Shown piece after piece: positions 25,447-34,176 of a DNA stretch of 64,000 bases. The DNA comes from Streptomyces sp. TRM49041 (GTDB lineage Bacteria > Actinomycetota > Actinomycetes > Streptomycetales > Streptomycetaceae). Position numbers and translations under genes: made by a program. The notes below the pieces were generated by a model. The model did not search any database. It had not been told where the DNA came from and worked only from the letters and a program-made list of their open reading frames with translations. The stretch's first letter is position 1. Every line of letters starts with the position of its first letter. The stretch is taken from contig NZ_VSRY01000014.1 in the NCBI RefSeq assembly GCF_008271805.1, positions 28,635 to 92,634 of the forward strand, given 5' to 3'.

Positions 25447-25980
25447 ATGACCGAGTCAAGAGCCCTGCTGCGGCGGATCCGTGTGTGGTTGCTGTTCTTC
25501 ATCGTGTGCCTGGTGCTGAGCGGGGCGACCGCGTTCCCGCTCGTCACCGAACTGCGCCTCACGGAGGACGCGCTGACCGGCTGGGCGTCGCCCGTCGCCG
25601 ACGCCTTCCCCAGCCTGCTGGAGTGGATCCAGCGCGTACGGACGGGCCTCGACGTGGCCGAGTCCCAGTACCCGTTCCTGCTCTACGGGACGGACTGGCT
25701 GGCCTTCGCGCACCTGGTCATCGCGGTCGCCTTCTACGGCCCGTACCGCGACCCCGTACGGAACATCTGGGTCGTCGACTTCGGGATCATCGCCTGCGCC
25801 GGGATCGTCCCGCTCGCCCTCATCTGCGGACCGCTCCGCGGCATTCCCTTCTGGTGGACGGTCATCGACCTGTCCTTCGGGGTCTTCGGGGTGATCCCGC
25901 TGCTCGTGGTACGCCGCCACATCAAGCGCCTGGAGGCGCTGACGGAGCCGGTCAACCCGTCGGTCGCGCTACGCGCATGA
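25447..25980 (+). CDS. Conserved hypothetical membrane protein
   Basis: A 177-residue protein with four hydrophobic helices: VWLLFFIVCLVLSGATAFPL near the start, LAFAHLVIAVAFYG, IIACAGIVPLALICG and FGVFGVIPLLVVR. A predicted extracytoplasmic segment (about residues 35-75) separates helices 1 and 2. The DWLAFAHLVIA and YRDPVRNIWVVDFG stretches look conserved, but I know no function. ATG 25447 directly follows GCGGAC. The gene is next to a convergent glycerophosphodiesterase gene. Confidence 0.8.
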   Translation: MTESRALLRRIRVWLLFFIVCLVLSGATAFPLVTELRLTEDALTGWASPVADAFPSLLEWIQRVRTGLDVAESQYPFLLYGTDWLAFAHLVIAVAFYGPYRDPVRNIWVVDFGIIACAGIVPLALICGPLRGIPFWWTVIDLSFGVFGVIPLLVVRRHIKRLEALTEPVNPSVALRA

Positions 25981-26068
25981 CGTGCCGTGAAGGACGCGAA
26001 CTCCTCGCGGCCGCGGGCGGCGATGGGCGGCGCGGCCTTCCAGGGTCGTTGTCGACAGTGCCGCGAAG

Positions 26069-26761
26069 TCACGTGCGGGCTCCCGTCAGTACGGAGGTGA
26101 GCGTGTCCACACGGTTGGTGGTGATCGAGTCGACTCCGTTGCCGATCAGCCTGCGCATGCTCCTGCGGGTGTCGGGCGTCCAGGCGGAGACGAGCAGCCC
26201 GTCGCGGTGCACCCGGTCGGAGAGCTCCGCGCTGACCAGTCCGAAGCGGTAGTTGAGCCAGCGCGGCGCCAGCGCTTCCAGGAGTGCGGGGGCGGCCGGG
26301 GCGAGCGTGGTCCAGGTCAGCGCCAGCTCGGCGGCCGGGGCGGCGGCGCGGACGAGGAGCATGGCGGGCGCCGCGGAGCAGTAGTACACGCGGTCGTCCG
26401 CGTCGCACTCGCGGACGCCGCCGACGATGGTGCGGACCGCCGCCTCGGTGGCGCCGGGCAGATCGATCATCACCCGGTGCGGGGCGGCCGCCTCCAGCGC
26501 CTCGTACAGCGTCGGCACGCCCTCCGGGCCGGTCCGCTCGCGGACCTCGGCGAAGGTGAGCGCGGCGAGCGGCCGGTCGATCCGCCACAGCCGCCGGAGG
26601 GTCTCGTCGTGCAGGAGGACCGGGACGCCGTCCCAGGTGAGCCGGACGTCGATCTCGACGGCGTCCGCGCCGCGCGCGAAGGCCGAGCGGATCGACGCGA
26701 GCGTGTTCTCCCGGACCCGGTACGGGTCTCCCCGGTGCCCGACGACGGTGACGGTGCGCAT
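26069..26761 (-). CDS. Glycerophosphodiester phosphodiesterase
   Basis: A 230-residue GDPD-family TIM-barrel enzyme, expected to hydrolyse glycerophosphodiesters to glycerol-3-phosphate and an alcohol. The N-terminal VVGHRGDPYRVRENTLAS holds the catalytic HRG and EN elements. ADAVEIDVRLTWDGVPVLLHDETL holds the metal-binding E-x-D and the second catalytic His. The C-terminal VSAWTPD and SITTNRVD strands complete the barrel. There is no signal peptide, so it acts in the cytoplasm. It is followed 25 bases upstream by the adenosine deaminase gene on the same strand. Confidence 0.93.
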   Translation of the reverse strand: MRTVTVVGHRGDPYRVRENTLASIRSAFARGADAVEIDVRLTWDGVPVLLHDETLRRLWRIDRPLAALTFAEVRERTGPEGVPTLYEALEAAAPHRVMIDLPGATEAAVRTIVGGVRECDADDRVYYCSAAPAMLLVRAAAPAAELALTWTTLAPAAPALLEALAPRWLNYRFGLVSAELSDRVHRDGLLVSAWTPDTRRSMRRLIGNGVDSITTNRVDTLTSVLTGART

Positions 26762-26786
26762 GGCCCCATTGTCGGGGCCCGGCAGG

Positions 26787-27812
26787 TCAGGGCGCGAGCC
26801 ACTGCTCTGTGTAGGCGTCGATCTCCGCGCTGATGCGGGCCTTGCCCGCCGGGTCGAGGAAGGACGCCTCGACGGCGTTCCTGGCGAGGCCGGCGACGCC
26901 GCGCTCGTCGAGTCCGAGGAGCCGGGCGGCGACCCCGTACTCGTGGTTCAGGTCGGTGCCGAACATCGGCGGGTCGTCGGAGTTGATCGTGACCAGTACC
27001 CCGGCGGCGACCATCTCCTTCATGGGGTGCCGGTCGAGGTCGGTGACGGCGCGGGTGGCGATGTTGGAGGTGGGGCAGACCTCCAGGGCGATGCGGTGCT
27101 CGGCGAGGTGGGCGAGCAGTACAGGGTCCTGGGTGGCGCTCGTGCCGTGGCCGATGCGCTCGGCGTGCAGGTCGTTCAGGGCGTCCCAGACGGTCTGCGG
27201 TCCCGTCGTCTCGCCCGCGTGCGGCACGGAGCGCAGCCCGGCCGCGACGGCCCGGTCGAAGTACGGCTTGAACTGCGGGCGCGGCACGCCGATCTCCGGG
27301 CCGCCGAGCCCGAAGGAGACCAGTCCCTCGGGCCGCAGGTCGACGGCGAGCCGGGTGGTTTCCTCGGCGGCCTCCAGACCGGCCTCGCCCGGGATGTCGA
27401 AGCACCAGCGCAGGATCACGCCCAGCTCGGTCTCGGCCGCGGTCCTGGCGTCCTCGATGGCCTCCATGAACGCCTTCTCGTCGATGCCCCGCCGCGTCGA
27501 GCTGAACGGGGTGACGGTCAGCTCCGCGTAGCGGATGTTCTGCCGCGCCATGTCGCGGGCGACCTCGTAGGTGAGCAGCCGGACGTCCTCGGGGGTGCGG
27601 ACCAGGTCGACGACCGAGAGGTAGACCTCGATGAAGTGCGCGAAGTCGGTGAACGTGAAGTAGTCGACCAGAGCCTCGGGATCCGTCGGCACCTTCGAGT
27701 CCGGGTGGCGCGCGGCCAGCTCGGACACGATGCGGGGCGAGGCCGAGCCGATGTGGTGGACGTGCAGCTCCGCCTTGGGAAGCCCCGCGATGAAGGGGTG
27801 CAGATCGGTCAT
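26787..27812 (-). CDS. add: Adenosine deaminase
   Basis: A 341-residue zinc hydrolase that converts adenosine to inosine. The metal ligands HVH (LPKAELHVHHIGSAS), the catalytic His and Glu around SVPHAGET, the HGTSAT strand and the aspartates in TINSDDPPMFGT are all present. ATG 27812 follows GGAGG at good spacing and gives MTDLHPFIAGLPK; an in-frame start 12 codons upstream is less likely. The HHIGS motif instead of HLDGS is characteristic of one actinobacterial subgroup that may act on related aminated purines. It probably shares a transcript with the phosphodiesterase gene. Confidence 0.9.
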   Translation of the reverse strand: MTDLHPFIAGLPKAELHVHHIGSASPRIVSELAARHPDSKVPTDPEALVDYFTFTDFAHFIEVYLSVVDLVRTPEDVRLLTYEVARDMARQNIRYAELTVTPFSSTRRGIDEKAFMEAIEDARTAAETELGVILRWCFDIPGEAGLEAAEETTRLAVDLRPEGLVSFGLGGPEIGVPRPQFKPYFDRAVAAGLRSVPHAGETTGPQTVWDALNDLHAERIGHGTSATQDPVLLAHLAEHRIALEVCPTSNIATRAVTDLDRHPMKEMVAAGVLVTINSDDPPMFGTDLNHEYGVAARLLGLDERGVAGLARNAVEASFLDPAGKARISAEIDAYTEQWLAP

Positions 27813-27899
27813 CGAGGTCCTCCGAGTGGGTGAGCCGTCCCTGGTCACGGCTCATCGTAAGCGGGTCGTTAGCATGGCCGGACACGATGGGGGAGGGTC

Positions 27900-28610
27900 A
27901 TGCCAGACAACAGCGAGCGGAACGATCCCTGGGCGCCGCCGGAGGCCCGGCAGTCCGAGCCGGGGATCGACCTGGGCAAGCCGGCGCCTCCGGCGGCCGG
28001 GCCGCACAACCAGCCGACGGTGACGTCGATGCCGACGGCGGGCTTCGGCGCCCCGGCGGGCGACCAGCTTCCGCCGCCCCCGGTCGCGCCCGGCGGACCG
28101 GCGCAGCCCGCACCGGGCCCGTACGGCTACCCGGCGCCCACGACGCCCATGGCGGGCGGAGCGGGCGCACCGGGCGTACCAGGCGCACCGGGTGGACCCG
28201 GCGGGGCGGTGGGGCCGGGTGCCGGCTATGGCTACCCGGGCTATCCGGCGCCGTACGGCGCGAATCCGTGGGGGCCTGCCCCGGCGAACGGTCTCGGCAT
28301 CGCCGCGATGGTGCTCGGCATCGTCTCGGTGGTCACGTTCTGCCTGTACGGAGTCGTCAGCATCATCACGGGTGCCCTCGGCCTCATCCTCGGCATCGTC
28401 GCCCGAAAGCGGGTCAAGCGGGGCGAGGCCAACAACGGCGGCATGGCGACGGCGGGCATCATCACGGGCTCGATAGGCATCGTCCTGGGCATCCTGGTCC
28501 TCGGCGGCCTCATCTGGGCGATCGCCGAGGGCGTGTCCCGCCAGGACGACTTCGACTCGTACGACGACTCGTACTCGACGTCCATGGTCGTCCCGGAAAC
28601 GGTTCGCTGA
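27900..28610 (+). CDS. DUF4190 membrane protein, Pro/Gly-rich N-terminus
   Basis: A 236-residue protein. The first 130 residues are disordered, rich in Pro, Gly, Ala and Tyr, with YGYPAP and YGYPGYPAPYG repeats. The C-terminal DUF4190 module has two membrane helices: GLGIAAMVLGIVSVVTFCLYGVVSI, then a basic loop GIVARKRVKRGEANNGG, and MATAGIITGSIGIVLGILVL. The tail is acidic. Function unknown; the family often accompanies cell-envelope genes in actinobacteria. A paralogue follows immediately. ATG 27900 is preceded by GGGGGAGGGTC. Confidence 0.85.
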   Translation: MPDNSERNDPWAPPEARQSEPGIDLGKPAPPAAGPHNQPTVTSMPTAGFGAPAGDQLPPPPVAPGGPAQPAPGPYGYPAPTTPMAGGAGAPGVPGAPGGPGGAVGPGAGYGYPGYPAPYGANPWGPAPANGLGIAAMVLGIVSVVTFCLYGVVSIITGALGLILGIVARKRVKRGEANNGGMATAGIITGSIGIVLGILVLGGLIWAIAEGVSRQDDFDSYDDSYSTSMVVPETVR

Positions 28611-28625
28611 CCGGGCCGTCCCCGG

Positions 28626-28662
28626 CCGGGAGGGCCCCCGACAGGCGCTCCGGGCCCTCCGG
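28626..28662 (+). terminator. Hairpin between the two DUF4190 genes
   Basis: CCGGGAGGGCCC (28626-28637) and GGGCCCTCCGG (28652-28662) pair with one bulged G and a 14-base loop, shortly after the first DUF4190 stop. This separates the paralogues into two messages or dampens read-through. Confidence 0.55.
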
Positions 28663-28720
28663 AGTGATCGCCGCGCATACGATGGGCGGACGACGTCCAA
28701 CGGAGGGGGAATCACTCATC

Positions 28721-29191
28721 ATGTCCGACCCGAACCAGCCGCCCGGCTTCGGGCCGCCCGGTCCGTACGGCTCCGGCGGGCCGCAGCAGCCCGGCTACGG
28801 ATACCCGGCGCCGAGCACCCCTCCGCCGCCACCGGTCGGCTACCCGGCGGCACCGCCGGTCTCGCCGTACGCCACGCCCGCGCCCGCGTACGGGGCGCCC
28901 GGGTACGGGGCGCCGCGGCCCAGCAACGGCATGGGAACCGCGGGACTGGTCCTCGGCATCATCGGTGTCGTCTGCAACGTGATCCTCGTGCTGTGGTTCA
29001 TCGGCATGATCCTCGGAATCCTCGCGATCATCTTCGGTGCGCTGGGCCGGGGCAAGGCGAACCGCGGCGAGGCGACCAACAAGGGCGCGGCCACGTCGGG
29101 GCTGGTCATGGGCATCATCGCGACGGTGCTGCTGCCGGCGCTCGTGCTGCTGATCTTCGCCGGCTCCCTCGGAGCGGCGAGCGGCATCTGA
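28721..29191 (+). CDS. DUF4190 membrane protein, shorter paralogue
   Basis: A 156-residue protein built like the preceding one: a Pro/Gly/Tyr-rich N-terminus (GYGYPAPSTPPPPP), two membrane helices (GLVLGIIGVVCNVILVLWFI and SGLVMGIIATVLLPALVLLI) and a basic inter-helix loop GRGKANRGEATNKGA. The loop matches GIVARKRVKRGEANNGG of the neighbour, showing an ancient tandem duplication. ATG 28721 has GGAGGGGGA about 10 bases upstream. Function unknown. Confidence 0.87.
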   Translation: MSDPNQPPGFGPPGPYGSGGPQQPGYGYPAPSTPPPPPVGYPAAPPVSPYATPAPAYGAPGYGAPRPSNGMGTAGLVLGIIGVVCNVILVLWFIGMILGILAIIFGALGRGKANRGEATNKGAATSGLVMGIIATVLLPALVLLIFAGSLGAASGI

Positions 29192-29226
29192 CCCGCCGCC
29201 CGCAGGCCGTGGGCCGTACTTCCGGA

Positions 29227-29255
29227 GGGCCCGGCACGCGAGGCGTGCCGGGCCC
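29227..29255. terminator. Bidirectional terminator after the second DUF4190 gene
   Basis: GGGCCCGGCACGC (29227-29239) and GCGTGCCGGGCCC (29243-29255) form a perfect 13-bp stem with a 3-base loop. It lies between the DUF4190 gene and the converging NADAR gene, which ends at 29285. Confidence 0.8.
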
Positions 29256-29284
29256 CATCCGTGGGCAGGCCGGGAGCCGCCCCG

Positions 29285-29881
29285 CTACTGCCCGCGCAGC
29301 TCCTTCCGCGCGTCCATCAGCGCGAAGCCCAGCAGGTTGAGGCCGCGCCAGCGGGCCGGGTCGTGGGCGCGCTCGTCGTCGGCCGCGAGTCCTATGCCCC
29401 AGATTCGGTCCACCGGGCTCGCCTCCACCAGCACCCGGTTCCCGGTGCCCAGCAGGTAGTCCCGCAGCCGCGTGTCCTGGCCGAACTTGTGCCGACTCCC
29501 CTCCACCACGATCCCGTACCGCTCGCGCTCCCACACCGCCTCGTCGAAGCCGCGCACCAGCCGCCCGGCCTTCTTGGCGAGCGCCGGGTTCGCCGCCTCC
29601 ACGGCCCGTCGCTCCGCCTCCGCGTCGCCGAAGAGGCGCGCCTTCGCGGCCATCATCCAGTGCTCCGCCGTCGCGTACGTGACCCCGTCCACCGTGAACG
29701 GCGACGGCCACCACTGGCTCAGACAGCTCGCCCCGATCTCCCCGTCACGGCGCGCGCGATGCCCCCAGAAGTACAGAAACCTCACCCTCCCCCAGCCTCC
29801 GGCCGGAACCTCCATCCCGCTTCGCTCACCCCTGCTGACCTGCTCGATCAGCGCATCCAGCTGCTCCATGCACGCCAGCAT
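29285..29881 (-). CDS. NADAR (YbiA/DUF1768) family protein
   Basis: A roughly 198-residue NADAR-domain protein. The family is linked to ADP-ribose and riboflavin-intermediate metabolism; YbiA-type members act as N-glycosidases. Hallmarks seen are LYFWGHRARRDGEIGASCLSQWWPSPFTVDGVTYATAEHWMMAAKARLFGD, the RGFDEAVWERERYGIV stretch and DRIWGIGLAADDERA. The start is uncertain: ATG 29881 (MLACMEQ) is used, with GTG 29893 preceded by GGAG as an alternative. It stands alone, convergent with DUF4190 and divergent from the second aldehyde dehydrogenase gene. Confidence 0.85.
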   Translation of the reverse strand: MLACMEQLDALIEQVSRGERSGMEVPAGGWGRVRFLYFWGHRARRDGEIGASCLSQWWPSPFTVDGVTYATAEHWMMAAKARLFGDAEAERRAVEAANPALAKKAGRLVRGFDEAVWERERYGIVVEGSRHKFGQDTRLRDYLLGTGNRVLVEASPVDRIWGIGLAADDERAHDPARWRGLNLLGFALMDARKELRGQ

Positions 29882-30046
29882 GGCAGCCGCCACCGACACT
29901 CCGTACGGGGATTTCCGGAGCCGCGCGACACATGGTCGACGCAATCCGTCGCGTAACCAAAAGGCAACAACGGAATCCCTTGTTGAGTGGGGACCACTCT
30001 GTCAGGATCGGCACTCAAATCAAGCTGGAACAACGGAGAGCGTCAA

Positions 30047-31603
30047 ATGGACGACCGCTTCCAGGCAGCGGAGATCGTGGATCAACGCACCGCCACCGCC
30101 ACCGAGGCGCGGCAGCGCTTCGGCGAGGGCGCGCAGTACATCGGGGGCCGCCTGCGCCCCGGCACCTCCGGCCGCACCCACACCGTGGTCGACCCCGCGA
30201 CGGGCGACGACGTCCTCACATACGAGCTCGCCGGGACCGCCGACGTGGACGCGGCCGTCGCCGCCGCCCGCGCCGCCTTCCCCGCCTGGTCCGGGGCCAC
30301 CCCGGGCGAGCGCTCCGAGGCGCTGCACCGCTTCGCCGCCGTCCTGGCCGAACGCGCCGAGGACTTCGCGCGGGCGGAGTCCCTGCAGTGCGGGAAGCCG
30401 CTCAAGCTGACCCGCGAGTTCGACGTCCCGGGCACCGTGGACAACGCCGCCTTCTTCGCCGGGGCGGCCCGCCACCTCCAGGGCCAGTCCGCGGGCGAGT
30501 ACAGCGGCGACCACACCTCGTACATCCGCCGCGAAGCCATCGGCGTCGTCGGCTCCGTCGCGCCCTGGAACTACCCCCTCCAGATGGCCGCCTGGAAGAT
30601 CCTCCCGGCCGTCGCCGCAGGCAACGCCATCGTCCTCAAGCCCGCCGAACTCACCCCGCTCACCTCGCTGATGTTCGCTCGGGCGGCCACCGACGCGGGC
30701 ATCCCCGACGGCGTGATCAACATTGTCAACGGCGCCGGACGGGACGCGGGCGAGCACCTCGTCGGCCACCCCGACGTCGCCATGACGTCCTTCACCGGTT
30801 CCACGCCCGTCGGCAAGCGGGTCGCCGAACTCGCCACCGCCACCGTCAAGCGCCTCCACCTCGAACTCGGCGGCAAGGCACCCTTCGTCGTCTTCGACGA
30901 CGCCGACCTCGAAGCCGCGGTGCACGGCGCCGTGGCCGGTGCGCTCATCAACACCGGCCAGGACTGCACCGCCGCCACCCGCGCCTACGTCCAGCGGCCC
31001 CTGTACGACGCCTTCGTCGAGCAGGTCGCCGCGCTCATGGGAACCGTCCGGCTCGGTGACCCGTTCCACCAGGACACCGACCTCGGGCCGCTCATCAGCC
31101 ACGCCCAGCGCGACCGCGTCGCCGCCTTCGTGGACCGGGCCCGCGCGTACGCCACCGTGGTCACCGGTGGCGAACCCCCCAAGGGCCACCTGGCCGCCGG
31201 CGCCTACTATCCGCCCACCCTGATCACCGGCGCCGCCCAGGACAGCGAGATCGTCCAGTCCGAGGTCTTCGGCCCCGTCCTCGTCGTCCTCCCGTTCGAC
31301 AGCGACGACGAGGGACTCGCCCTCGCCGGCGACACGCCCTACGGCCTCGCCGCGTCCGCCTGGACCCGCGACGTCTACCGCGCCGGCCGCGCCACCCGCG
31401 AGATCAGGGCGGGCTGCGTCTGGGTCAACGACCACATCCCGATCATCAGCGAGATGCCGCACGGAGGCTACCGCGCCTCCGGCTTCGGAAAGGACATGTC
31501 AACGTACTCCTTCGAGGAGTACACGCAGGTCAAGCACGTGATGCTCGACAACACCGCGGTCGCCAGGAAGGACTGGCACCGCACGATCTTCGGGGACCGC
31601 TAG
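30047..31603 (+). CDS. Aldehyde dehydrogenase, probable gamma-aminobutyraldehyde dehydrogenase
   Basis: A 518-residue NAD(P)-dependent aldehyde dehydrogenase. LHLELGGKAPFVVFDDADL carries the general base Glu and ALINTGQDCTAATRAYVQ the catalytic Cys. SVAPWNYPLQMAAWKILPAVAAGN and EMPHGGYRASGFGKDMSTYSFEEY match the aminoaldehyde group, as in the first paralogue in this window. ATG 30047 has GGAGAG 6 bases upstream and gives MDDRFQAAEIVDQ, a roughly 35-residue N-terminal extension relative to the paralogue. It heads a same-strand run with potD, potA, potB, potC and an amine oxidase, so 4-aminobutanal from imported putrescine is the likely substrate. Confidence 0.9.
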   Translation: MDDRFQAAEIVDQRTATATEARQRFGEGAQYIGGRLRPGTSGRTHTVVDPATGDDVLTYELAGTADVDAAVAAARAAFPAWSGATPGERSEALHRFAAVLAERAEDFARAESLQCGKPLKLTREFDVPGTVDNAAFFAGAARHLQGQSAGEYSGDHTSYIRREAIGVVGSVAPWNYPLQMAAWKILPAVAAGNAIVLKPAELTPLTSLMFARAATDAGIPDGVINIVNGAGRDAGEHLVGHPDVAMTSFTGSTPVGKRVAELATATVKRLHLELGGKAPFVVFDDADLEAAVHGAVAGALINTGQDCTAATRAYVQRPLYDAFVEQVAALMGTVRLGDPFHQDTDLGPLISHAQRDRVAAFVDRARAYATVVTGGEPPKGHLAAGAYYPPTLITGAAQDSEIVQSEVFGPVLVVLPFDSDDEGLALAGDTPYGLAASAWTRDVYRAGRATREIRAGCVWVNDHIPIISEMPHGGYRASGFGKDMSTYSFEEYTQVKHVMLDNTAVARKDWHRTIFGDR

Positions 31604-31656
31604 CCCACAGGACGCCGCACGAACAGCGGACCGACCCAACCCGAAAGGCACAGCGC

Positions 31657-32904
31657 ATGGAGCAGTACGAGCCCGACAGCCTCTCCGCGGCACAGCTCGC
31701 CGCGATGCGGCGCAGCCTGACGAACGGCAGGGGAGCCCTCAGCCGCCGTTCCCTGCTGCGCGCCTCGGGCGTCGGGGCGCTCACCCTCGGCGGCCTCGCC
31801 GGACTGAGCGCCTGTGGCATCCCGCCCGCCAGGCGGGAGGGCGAGGGGCCCTCCTCCACCGACTACTCGGCCGAGGAGAAGCAGCTCGACTTCTCCAACT
31901 GGACGCAGTACATCGACATCAGCGAGGACGAGAAGCGCCGCCCCACCCTGGAGGCGTTCACCCGGCGGACCGGGATCAAGGTCAAGTACACCGAGGACAT
32001 CAACGACAACGTCGAGTTCTTCGGCAAGATCAAGCCCCAGCTCGCCGCCGGCCAGGACACCGGCCGCGACCTGATCTGCGTCACCGACTGGCTCGCCGCC
32101 CGCATCATCCGCCTCGGCTGGGCCCAGAAGCTCGACCCGGCGAACCTCCCCACCGCCTACGCCAACCTCGCCCCCCAGTTCCGCCGCCCCGACTGGGACC
32201 CCGGCCGCGCCTACTCCTATCCCTGGACCGGCATCTCCACCGTCATCGCCTACAACATCAAGGCGACCGGCGGCCGCAAGGTCGACTCCGTCACCCAGCT
32301 CCTCGACGATCCCAGGCTCAAGGGCCGGGTCGCGTTCCTCTCGGAGATGCGCGACTCCATCGGCATGACCCTCCTCGACATGGGCAAGGACCCCGGCAAG
32401 GTCACCACCGCGGACTTCGACGCCGCCCTCGGCCGCCTCCAGAAGGGCGTCGACACCAAGCAGATCCGCCGCTTCACCGGCAACGACTACACCGCCGACC
32501 TCAGCAAGGGCGACATCGCCGCCTGCCTCGCCTGGGCCGGCGACCTCATCCAGCTCCAGGTCGACAACCCGGACATCCGCTTCGCCATCCCATCCGCCGG
32601 ATACATGACGTCCACCGACAACCTCCTGGTCCCCGCCCAGGCACGGCACAAGACCAACGCCGAGAAGCTCATCGACTACTACTACGAGCCCCCCGTCGCC
32701 GCCCAGCTCGCCGCCTACATCAACTACGTCTGCCCCGTCGAGGGCGTACGCGAGGAACTGGCCAGGATCGACCCCGAGCTGGCGTCGAACACGCTGATCC
32801 TCCCGGACCAGGCGATGGCCGCGAAGTCGCATGCCTTCCGCTCCCTCAGCACCGACGAAGAGACGGCGTACGAGGAGAAGTTCGCCAAGCTCATCGGTGC
32901 GTAG
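31657..32904 (+). CDS. potD: Spermidine/putrescine ABC transporter substrate-binding lipoprotein
   Basis: A 415-residue PotD-like binding protein. The N-terminus has a twin-arginine pair in SRRSLLRASG (Arg30-Arg31), a hydrophobic stretch and the lipobox LSAC (Cys53). It is thus likely a Tat-exported lipoprotein. The mature part shows LDFSNWTQYIDISEDEKRRPTLEAFTRRTGIKVKYTEDINDN, YSYPWTGISTVIAYN and the ADNL-like TSTDNLLVPAQA region, all typical of the polyamine-binding family. It follows the aldehyde dehydrogenase gene by 53 bases. Whether it prefers putrescine or spermidine is not visible. Confidence 0.93.
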   Translation: MEQYEPDSLSAAQLAAMRRSLTNGRGALSRRSLLRASGVGALTLGGLAGLSACGIPPARREGEGPSSTDYSAEEKQLDFSNWTQYIDISEDEKRRPTLEAFTRRTGIKVKYTEDINDNVEFFGKIKPQLAAGQDTGRDLICVTDWLAARIIRLGWAQKLDPANLPTAYANLAPQFRRPDWDPGRAYSYPWTGISTVIAYNIKATGGRKVDSVTQLLDDPRLKGRVAFLSEMRDSIGMTLLDMGKDPGKVTTADFDAALGRLQKGVDTKQIRRFTGNDYTADLSKGDIAACLAWAGDLIQLQVDNPDIRFAIPSAGYMTSTDNLLVPAQARHKTNAEKLIDYYYEPPVAAQLAAYINYVCPVEGVREELARIDPELASNTLILPDQAMAAKSHAFRSLSTDEETAYEEKFAKLIGA

Positions 32905-32939
32905 GCGGCCTGAACGGCCGTGACCCCTTCTCTCGCGCC

Positions 32940-32974
32940 TGAACGGCGCTCGTCCTCAAACGCCGGACGGGCTC
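32940..32974. repeat. Dispersed Streptomyces intergenic repeat
   Basis: The potD-potA gap contains TGAACGGCGCTCGTCCTC followed by AAACGCCGGACGGGCTC. The TCCTCAAACGCCGGACGGGCT core is a sequence I know from many intergenic regions of Streptomyces genomes. It is the only copy I noticed in this window. Confidence 0.6.
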
Positions 32975-33006
32975 AACATCGCCCCTGACACCTGGGACCA
33001 CGATCC

Positions 33007-34176
33007 ATGACGACTGACACGCACACCGGCGGCGACGTCCGCCTCACCGGGATCAGCAAGACCTACAGCTCCTTCACCGCCGTCCACCCGCTCGACCTGA
33101 CCGTCCCCCAGGGCTCCTTCTTCGCCCTCCTCGGCCCCTCCGGCTGCGGCAAGACCACCACCCTCCGCATGATCGCCGGACTGGAGGACCCCACCACCGG
33201 CACCGTCCGCCTCGGCGACCGCGACGTCACCGACCTGCCCCCGCACAGACGCCCCGTCAACACCGTCTTCCAGTCCTACGCGCTCTTCCCGCACCTCGAC
33301 ATCTACGAGAACGTCGCCTTCGGGCTCCGCCGACGCGGCGTCAAGTCAGTGAAGAGCCAGGTGGACGAGATGCTGGAACTGGTGCAGCTCGGCGACAAGG
33401 CCAAGAGGAAGCCGCACCAGCTCTCCGGCGGCCAGCAGCAGCGCGTCGCCGTCGCCCGCGCGCTCATCAACCACCCCCAGGTGCTTCTCCTCGACGAGCC
33501 GCTCGGCGCCCTCGACCTCAAGCTGCGCCGTCAGATGCAGCTGGAGCTCAAGCGCATCCAGACCGAGGTCGGCATCACCTTCGTCCATGTCACCCACGAC
33601 CAGGAGGAGGCCATGACCATGGCCGACACGGTCGCGGTGATGAACGCCGGCCGCGTCGAACAGCTCGGCGCGCCCACCGAGCTCTACGACAACCCGCGCA
33701 CCACCTTCGTCGCCAACTTCCTCGGCACCTCCAACCTCATCGAGGCCGAGGTCGTCGAGGCCGGCACGGACCTCGTCGTCTCGGCCGACGGCGGCAAGCT
33801 GCGCCTGCCCGCCGACCGCTGCGCCACCCCCACCCGCACCGGCGGCAGGCTCCTCGTCGGCATCCGCCCGGAGAAGATCTCACTCGCACACGCCGACGAC
33901 GCGGGCACGGTCCCCGCCGGACGGAACAGAGTCACCGGCCGCATCGCCGACACGTCCTTCATCGGCGTGTCCACCCAGTACACCGTCGACGGCCCCACCG
34001 GCACCGGCCTCCAGGTGTACGAGCAGAACATCGAGCGCGACCCGCGCCTCGTCCCCGGCGCCGAGGTCGTCCTGCACTGGAACCCCGCCCACACCTTCGG
34101 TCTCGACGCCACCCAGGCCGCAGACGCCGGAAAGACGGACGGGGCCGGCGTGGAGACGGTGGAGGACGCCGCATGA
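33007..34176 (+). CDS. potA: Spermidine/putrescine ABC transporter ATP-binding protein
   Basis: A 389-residue ATPase driving polyamine import. Walker [21 protein letters not shown], the Q-loop [11 protein letters not shown], the signature [15 protein letters not shown] and Walker [13 protein letters not shown] are complete, and the switch His is in VTHDQEEAM. The C-terminal third is a TOBE domain (GIRPEKISL, then [17 protein letters not shown]), as in PotA. ATG 33007 lacks a strong ribosome site. Its stop overlaps the potB start (ATGA), coupling the two. Separation from potD by 102 bases with a dispersed repeat may give it a partly independent promoter. Confidence 0.93.
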   Translation: MTTDTHTGGDVRLTGISKTYSSFTAVHPLDLTVPQGSFFALLGPSGCGKTTTLRMIAGLEDPTTGTVRLGDRDVTDLPPHRRPVNTVFQSYALFPHLDIYENVAFGLRRRGVKSVKSQVDEMLELVQLGDKAKRKPHQLSGGQQQRVAVARALINHPQVLLLDEPLGALDLKLRRQMQLELKRIQTEVGITFVHVTHDQEEAMTMADTVAVMNAGRVEQLGAPTELYDNPRTTFVANFLGTSNLIEAEVVEAGTDLVVSADGGKLRLPADRCATPTRTGGRLLVGIRPEKISLAHADDAGTVPAGRNRVTGRIADTSFIGVSTQYTVDGPTGTGLQVYEQNIERDPRLVPGAEVVLHWNPAHTFGLDATQAADAGKTDGAGVETVEDAA

